Shown here: piece after piece, positions 41,928-45,788 of the stretch
How positions within the stretch are numbered: the stretch's first letter is position 1
How the letters are laid out: each line of letters starts with the position of its first letter
Assembly (NCBI GenBank): GCA_040081075.1
Contig: JBEBHJ010000023.1
Span: 1 to 45,788 of the forward strand
Direction: 5' to 3'
DNA: 45,788 bases
Source: JANJUB01 sp040081075
GTDB lineage: Bacteria; Armatimonadota; Fimbriimonadia; Fimbriimonadales; Fimbriimonadaceae
Notes under the pieces: generated by a model
Database searches by the model: none
Told to the model about the DNA's origin: nothing
What the model saw: the letters and a program-made list of their open reading frames with translations, nothing else
Translations under genes and position numbers: made by a program

Positions 41928-42671
41928 ATGTTAATTGAGGCGGTCCTGTGCGCTAACCTTGTGGCACCCCAAAAATGGACCAAGATGTTCGACGGGAAAT
42001 CTCTAAATGGTTGGACCGCAAAGATCAGGGGCTACGATCTGGGGAATAACTTCGCGAACACATTCCGGGTGTCCAGCGGCGTAATCCAAGTGAGCTATGA
42101 CGGGTATGGCGGCAAATTTGAAGACCGGTTCGGCCACCTGTATTACAAGAAACCCTACGCGAACTATGTGATGCGCCTGGAGTACCGGTTCATCGGCAAG
42201 CAACTGCCAGACGGACCCGGATGGGCGTACGAGAACTCCGGGGTTATGATCCATTGCCAAGACCCCAAGTCGATTCTGAAAGATCAAGACTTCCCTATCT
42301 CGTCCGAGGTTCAGCTTCTTGGCGGCGACGTTGACGGCCCTCGCTTTACCGGAAATCTCTGTACGCCTGGCACGAACGTGGTGATGGACGGCCAACTCGT
42401 GACACGACACTGCACAGACTCTATCATTCCGGCCGTGAAGGGCGACGTTTGGGTTAAAGCGGAGATAGAGTGCCATGCCGACGGTCTTGTCATCCACCGG
42501 ATCAATGGTCAACAAGCAATCAGTTACTCGCAGATTCAATATGACCCGAACGATGGGCAGACGAAAGCGCTCATCAAAGGCACCAACCTCTTGATTGCGG
42601 GCGGATATATCTCGCTCCAAAGTGAAAGCCACCCAGTTGAATTTCGGAACATTGAGATTCGAGGGTTGTAG
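41928..42671 (+). CDS. DUF1080 family protein (3-keto-disaccharide hydrolase-like)
   Basis: A 247-residue protein with the hallmark WTKMFDGKSLNGWTAK near the N-terminus. NSGVMIHCQDP follows, then SSEVQLLGGDVDGPRFTGNL and a C-terminal VEFRNIEIRGL. This is the concanavalin-like lectin/glucanase fold of DUF1080, some members of which are 3-keto-glycoside hydrolases. Substrate here is unknown. A typical signal peptide is not clear, although MLIEAVLCANLVAP could be a short one. TAAGCT (41916-41921) is 6 nt before the ATG. Its TAG stop shares one base with the GTG of the next gene (TAGTG), so the two are coupled. Confidence 0.88.
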   Translation: MLIEAVLCANLVAPQKWTKMFDGKSLNGWTAKIRGYDLGNNFANTFRVSSGVIQVSYDGYGGKFEDRFGHLYYKKPYANYVMRLEYRFIGKQLPDGPGWAYENSGVMIHCQDPKSILKDQDFPISSEVQLLGGDVDGPRFTGNLCTPGTNVVMDGQLVTRHCTDSIIPAVKGDVWVKAEIECHADGLVIHRINGQQAISYSQIQYDPNDGQTKALIKGTNLLIAGGYISLQSESHPVEFRNIEIRGL

Positions 42672-43129
42672 TGAGGGTTCTGTTCGTGTGCCTCGGAAAC
42701 ATTTGTCGCAGCCCCATGGCCGAGGAAATCCTGCGTCATCAGATTGCTCAAGCTGGACTTTCGGACGCGATCACGGTCGATTCGGCGGGCACGGGCGATT
42801 GGCACACTGGGGAGACGGCCGATCCACGAACTATTCAAATCTTGGCGAGTCACGGCATTCCCTGTGGTTCCATCTCGCGCCAACTTAGAAGTGAAGATTT
42901 TGACAATTTCGATATCTTGTACGGCATGGACCGTAACAACTTGTCGGATATGAACGCTTGGCGCGGTGCGAAACCGGAAAAGGTGCGCCCCTTCATGAGT
43001 GAAGACGTTCCCGACCCTTATTACGGCGGTCGCGAAGGCTATGAAAACATGTTCTATATGCTTGAGACCGGTTGCGCGGCGATCCTAAAGGAGTTGAGTA
43101 CGGCCCTCAATTCTCGATCGGATCTGTGA
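42671..43129 (+). CDS. Low-molecular-weight protein tyrosine phosphatase
   Basis: A 152-residue cytoplasmic phosphatase. The phosphate-binding loop CLGNICRS (CX5R, about residues 7-14) is at the N-terminus as expected, and the general acid aspartate lies in DVPDPYYGG near residue 117. The helical EGYENMFYMLETGCAAIL end is typical. In many bacteria such enzymes reverse tyrosine-kinase control of exopolysaccharide synthesis, but there is no kinase gene in this window. It starts with GTG directly after the DUF1080 stop (TAGTG). Its last 23 bases overlap the end of the convergent motB gene. Confidence 0.93.
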   Translation: MRVLFVCLGNICRSPMAEEILRHQIAQAGLSDAITVDSAGTGDWHTGETADPRTIQILASHGIPCGSISRQLRSEDFDNFDILYGMDRNNLSDMNAWRGAKPEKVRPFMSEDVPDPYYGGREGYENMFYMLETGCAAILKELSTALNSRSDL

Positions 43130-44066
43130 GCGACTTGTGATCAGACTCGTTCTCGCCCGGTTTGAGGACCGCTCGATTTCGAGTGATCTTGATGTCGTCT
43201 TTGAGTTCGACATAGTCGGGTCCGAGACTTGGCGCGGCGGGACGGATCGAATCTTCATCCGATACGGGAAGCAGGATTGAAACTCGGCGGTTCGCCGGAT
43301 TGAGGGGGTCGGTTGGGACTTTGAGTCTCCGACTCGCAAAACCATTTACTCCGAGAAAATATCGTTCTTTAACTCCGCCGCCCATAAGGGCCCTGCGCAT
43401 CGTATTGGCGCGATCTTGGCTCAAATCCCAGTTATCGTAGGAAGCACCCGACCCGTATGGTCGCGCATCAGTGTGGCCTTCAATGTACATCGTTCGTCCT
43501 ACTTTGCCAAGCACTCCAGCGAGAGTTTTGATGATCTGAACGGCCTCAGGCTTTAGCGCAGCGGAACCGGTCTCGAAGAATACCGAACCTTTATCCTCTT
43601 TGAGTTCGATGCGCAAGCCTTCTGGTGTTACCTCGATTTCAATATGCTCAATAAGATCCGACAGTGAGCGTGGTTGCGGGTGGACCTTTTGGCCCTTTTC
43701 ATCCTTCTTTGCGCCCATGCCAAGAGCCTTCTCAATCTTGTCGCCGATCATGATAATCGCCTTCTTGTCGTTGTGTTCGATGTCGGCCCTTTGCTTCTTA
43801 ACCCGACCCGAGGTGACAGGTGCGCCGGGGAACTTGACGATGTTTCGGCTCAGCGGAGCCGTTTTCGAGTATCCAAACGGATCATTAAAGTAGCCCGAAA
43901 TCTCGGCCTTGGCTTCGTCAGAAAGGCCCAGAATCCACATAACCATAAAGAATGCCATCATCGCCGTAACGAAGTCGGCGTAGGCGACTTTCCATGATCC
44001 GCCGTGATGGGCGTGACCATGGGCCTTTTTCTTCTTGATGATGATGGGAGTGCCGTCTGAAGCCAT
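43107..44066 (-). CDS. motB: Flagellar motor protein MotB
   Basis: A 319-residue stator protein. A basic N-terminus (KKKKAHGHAHH) is followed by one membrane helix with the proton-binding aspartate D31 in AYADFVTAMMAFFMVMWIL. The plug and linker follow, then the OmpA-like peptidoglycan-binding domain from about residue 165 (FFETGSAALKPEAVQIIKTL, YIEGHTDARPYGS, and the terminal NPANRRVSILLP). This anchors MotA/MotB stators to the wall so that ion flow drives flagellar rotation. The ATG lies 1 bp after the motA stop. The last 23 bases overlap the phosphatase gene on the other strand. Other flagellar genes are not in the window. Rather than flagella, some MotAB-like pairs serve gliding or other motors. 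Confidence 0.93.
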   Translation of the reverse strand: MASDGTPIIIKKKKAHGHAHHGGSWKVAYADFVTAMMAFFMVMWILGLSDEAKAEISGYFNDPFGYSKTAPLSRNIVKFPGAPVTSGRVKKQRADIEHNDKKAIIMIGDKIEKALGMGAKKDEKGQKVHPQPRSLSDLIEHIEIEVTPEGLRIELKEDKGSVFFETGSAALKPEAVQIIKTLAGVLGKVGRTMYIEGHTDARPYGSGASYDNWDLSQDRANTMRRALMGGGVKERYFLGVNGFASRRLKVPTDPLNPANRRVSILLPVSDEDSIRPAAPSLGPDYVELKDDIKITRNRAVLKPGENESDHKSLTDPIEN

Positions 44067-44067
44067 C

Positions 44068-44928
44068 TTATGCCGCCTTTTCTTTCACTGCAGTTTCCAT
44101 TTCAACGAAACCAGGCCGCACACTTGGGTCAATGTTGCGACGAGCAAACTCAACACATGTTATTGGAGATTCGCCGCGGGCAAAGCTAAATAGCGCGAAC
44201 CGCAGGCAGTTCATATAGGCGCCTTCCGATCGCAATCTCAAATCCATGGCGCGTGAAATCGGGCCGCAGATACCATAAGCGATTAAAATTCCAAGGAACG
44301 TACCCACAAGTGCGGCCGCAACTGATTGGCCGATGTCTGCGGCCGAGCCGTTGCCGATCTTACCCATCGTGATGATAACGCCCAAAACCGCCGCAACAAT
44401 GCCAAATCCGGGCATGGCATCGCCAACGTTTTGAATCGCTTCGGACGGAATCTTCTGCTCGGCATGGGCCGTCTCAAGGTCTATCTCCATCATCTCTGAT
44501 AGGTCATGAGGGCCAACTGCGCCAGTGAGGATTACTTTCATCGTGTCGCAGAAAAAGTGGACGGCGTGATGATTACTGAGGAAGGAGGGAAATTTCTTGA
44601 TGATTTCGCTTTCTTCGGGCTTTTCAATGTGTTGCTCTAGGCCCAACAAGCCTTCTTTTCGTGCGACGTTGAAGAGTTGATACATCATCTTGAGAACATC
44701 AAGATAAGCAGCTTTCGTAAAGGGATCGGGCTTGAGCATTCCCGTGAATGCTTTGATCGTGGCGGTCATGTTGTTCATGCCGTTGGCGGCCAAGAATGAG
44801 CCCAGACCCGCGCCCCCCAAAATGATGAACTCGTTGATCTGAATGAGCACCCCGATCTGACCGTGGTGCATCACATAACCCGCAATCGTGGCTCCAAGCA
44901 CCACTACAATCCCAATAATTACAAACAT
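44068..44928 (-). CDS. motA: Flagellar motor protein MotA
   Basis: A 286-residue inner-membrane protein with four membrane segments: about 2-18 and 32-50 at the N-terminus, and 170-190 and 203-224 in the second half. They flank the cytoplasmic loop that contacts the rotor. The family text is clear: MHHGQIGVLIQINEFIILGG, SNHHAVHFFCDTMKVILTG, GDAMPGFGIVAAVLGVIITM and AALVGTFLGILIAYG, with the conserved Pro in DAMPG. It forms the ion channel with MotB. The ATG has CAGGG right before it, which is not a normal spacing for a ribosome site. Cotranscription with motB is certain from the 1-bp gap. It is preceded by a 96-bp spacer and then the aldehyde dehydrogenase end. Confidence 0.94.
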   Translation of the reverse strand: MFVIIGIVVVLGATIAGYVMHHGQIGVLIQINEFIILGGAGLGSFLAANGMNNMTATIKAFTGMLKPDPFTKAAYLDVLKMMYQLFNVARKEGLLGLEQHIEKPEESEIIKKFPSFLSNHHAVHFFCDTMKVILTGAVGPHDLSEMMEIDLETAHAEQKIPSEAIQNVGDAMPGFGIVAAVLGVIITMGKIGNGSAADIGQSVAAALVGTFLGILIAYGICGPISRAMDLRLRSEGAYMNCLRFALFSFARGESPITCVEFARRNIDPSVRPGFVEMETAVKEKAA

Positions 44929-45024
44929 CCCTGTTTAACGTCCCCGCTTGGATTGTTCCACGTTTGCCGGTAAATCCTACAGTCATTATCGGAGAAGTTT
45001 TGAAGTTAGCGCAGGGCAGTTTTG

Positions 45025-45788
45025 TTACTCGCCGAACGGAATCCAAATGTTCTTCACCTGGGTGCCGCGTTCGCACAAGGATCGCACGTCAATCTGGTCA
45101 AAATTGGGTTCGTAATCCATCGTCCAGGTTTGTTTTAGGTTGCCACACGAGCGAGCTTCGACATCCTTGGCCCCCTCGGGTGTCCCGAAGTACCAGATCG
45201 CATCCACTCCATCGTGATCGGCGAGGGTGGGCACAAGCTCATCGTGATAGCCAGTAACAATGTTGATTACTCCGGATGGGATATCCGACATTTCCAAAAT
45301 TCGATAGAGTTCGACCGCCGGCAACGGATTTTCCGGGCTGGGCACGACGACAACGCAGTTCCCCATGGCAACGGCTGTAGCCGTGAGCTTCAAGAGACCC
45401 TCCATTGAGTTCGGGCACACAATTCCAATGACCCCGAGCGGTTCGTTCCTCGTGTAGGTAAACCCGCGCATGGGCACTTCGTGAACAGAGCCTTCGAACT
45501 TATCGGCAATCGCCGCACAAGCAAAAACCGGGTTCGGACCCCACCCTTGCAGATTTTCTGCTAAATAGTAGAGAACTTGTGAGCGGTTAAATGCGGACGT
45601 GTTTGCCCACGCTTTTGAAGCGTTTTGAGCGGCTTCGACGGCATTACGAATGTCTTTTCGATTACCCCGCGCAATCTCTTGGCCAGCGAAGTCAACCGAA
45701 TAATTTCCATCGGGACGAACTTGCTTGCCGCCAATGTAGAGCTTATGCGTTCGATCGATGGTGTCGGGACTGGACGGCCCCACCACCC
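45025..45788 (-). CDS. C-terminal part of an aldehyde dehydrogenase-family protein, partial
   Basis: The 254 codons visible run to the right edge and the frame is still open there, so the start is unknown; the GTG at 45786 need not be the start. The visible part reads like the N-terminal half of an ALDH: HKLYIGGKQVRPDGNYS, NEPLGVIGIVCPNSMEGLLK, MGNCVVVVPSPENPLPAVEL, SGVINIVTGYHDEL. It stops after WYFGTPEGAKDV and NLKQTWTMDYEPNF, before any catalytic cysteine. I recall tandem ALDH proteins in which a complete first domain is followed by a truncated second one of exactly this kind. So this is probably the second, non-catalytic domain of such a protein, although a degenerate stand-alone gene is possible. 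Confidence 0.75.
   Translation of the reverse strand, partial: VVGPSSPDTIDRTHKLYIGGKQVRPDGNYSVDFAGQEIARGNRKDIRNAVEAAQNASKAWANTSAFNRSQVLYYLAENLQGWGPNPVFACAAIADKFEGSVHEVPMRGFTYTRNEPLGVIGIVCPNSMEGLLKLTATAVAMGNCVVVVPSPENPLPAVELYRILEMSDIPSGVINIVTGYHDELVPTLADHDGVDAIWYFGTPEGAKDVEARSCGNLKQTWTMDYEPNFDQIDVRSLCERGTQVKNIWIPFGE

Noticed and set aside
1..45788. tRNA or rRNA genes, CRISPR arrays, transposases, phage genes, origins
   Set aside because: I looked for T-loop-like strings, spaced direct repeats and transposase motifs and saw none; gene spacing leaves no gap over 300 bases to hide large elements.

Overview
This 45.8 kb window is gene-dense chromosomal DNA of roughly 53% GC. It comes most likely from a diderm bacterium of the Armatimonadota, probably the Fimbriimonadia. 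The best pointer is a prepilin-type protein (26564-27526) whose N-terminus runs FTLIELLVVIAIIAILAAIL and then FPVFAQAK, a wording typical of that phylum. An Lpt-type envelope protein and flagellar motA/motB also fit. Taxonomy is inferred from memory of such proteins. I see no tRNA, rRNA, CRISPR array or transposase, and no gene-free stretch over 300 bases.

Layout. 1-3 kb: polysaccharide genes (a partial sugar-kinase-like ATPase, a GT4 glycosyltransferase, a nucleotide-sugar dehydrogenase). 3-9.1 kb: a Tat-type metallophosphoesterase, an unknown membrane protein, then a tight run of orphan nuoE, an MsbA-type ABC exporter, a FecE-type ATPase and gpsA. 9.1-12.6 kb on the minus strand: a one-pass membrane protein with beta-sandwich domains, purH and a small membrane-anchored protein. 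12.7-16.2 kb: a four-gene overlapping operon (small KOW-like protein, hisC, DAHP synthase, zinc alcohol dehydrogenase). 16.2-19.6 kb: small secreted proteins and lipoproteins, and a broken secreted-protein gene. 19.7-26.4 kb: MFS exporter, M1 aminopeptidase, a broken diacylglycerol-kinase-like gene, murJ and pyroglutamyl peptidase. 26.4-32.9 kb on the minus strand: a pseudopilin coupled to a tiny lipoprotein, and two large secreted proteins (one a metzincin protease) that share C-terminal repeats. 33-35 kb: def-fmt-neuD-like, divergent from an acyl-CoA synthetase. 36.8-41.7 kb: a three-gene envelope operon ending in an LptC/LptA-like protein. 41.9-45.8 kb: a DUF1080 protein, a low-molecular-weight protein tyrosine phosphatase, motAB, and the end of an aldehyde dehydrogenase-like gene.

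Three things stand out. First, many transcription-unit-leading genes have a -10-like TANNNT hexamer only 5-9 nt before the start codon and no Shine-Dalgarno, which suggests widespread leaderless transcription. Second, two genes (17924-19577 and 23318-24215) each carry one in-frame stop and one frameshift while their neighbours are intact, so gene decay is under way. Third, there is an unusual set of envelope proteins: an LptC-LptA-like fusion, a secreted gluzincin-like protein that has lost its zinc motif, and neighbouring secreted proteins with a shared repeat of about 93 residues. I did not find a clear new defence or mobile system.
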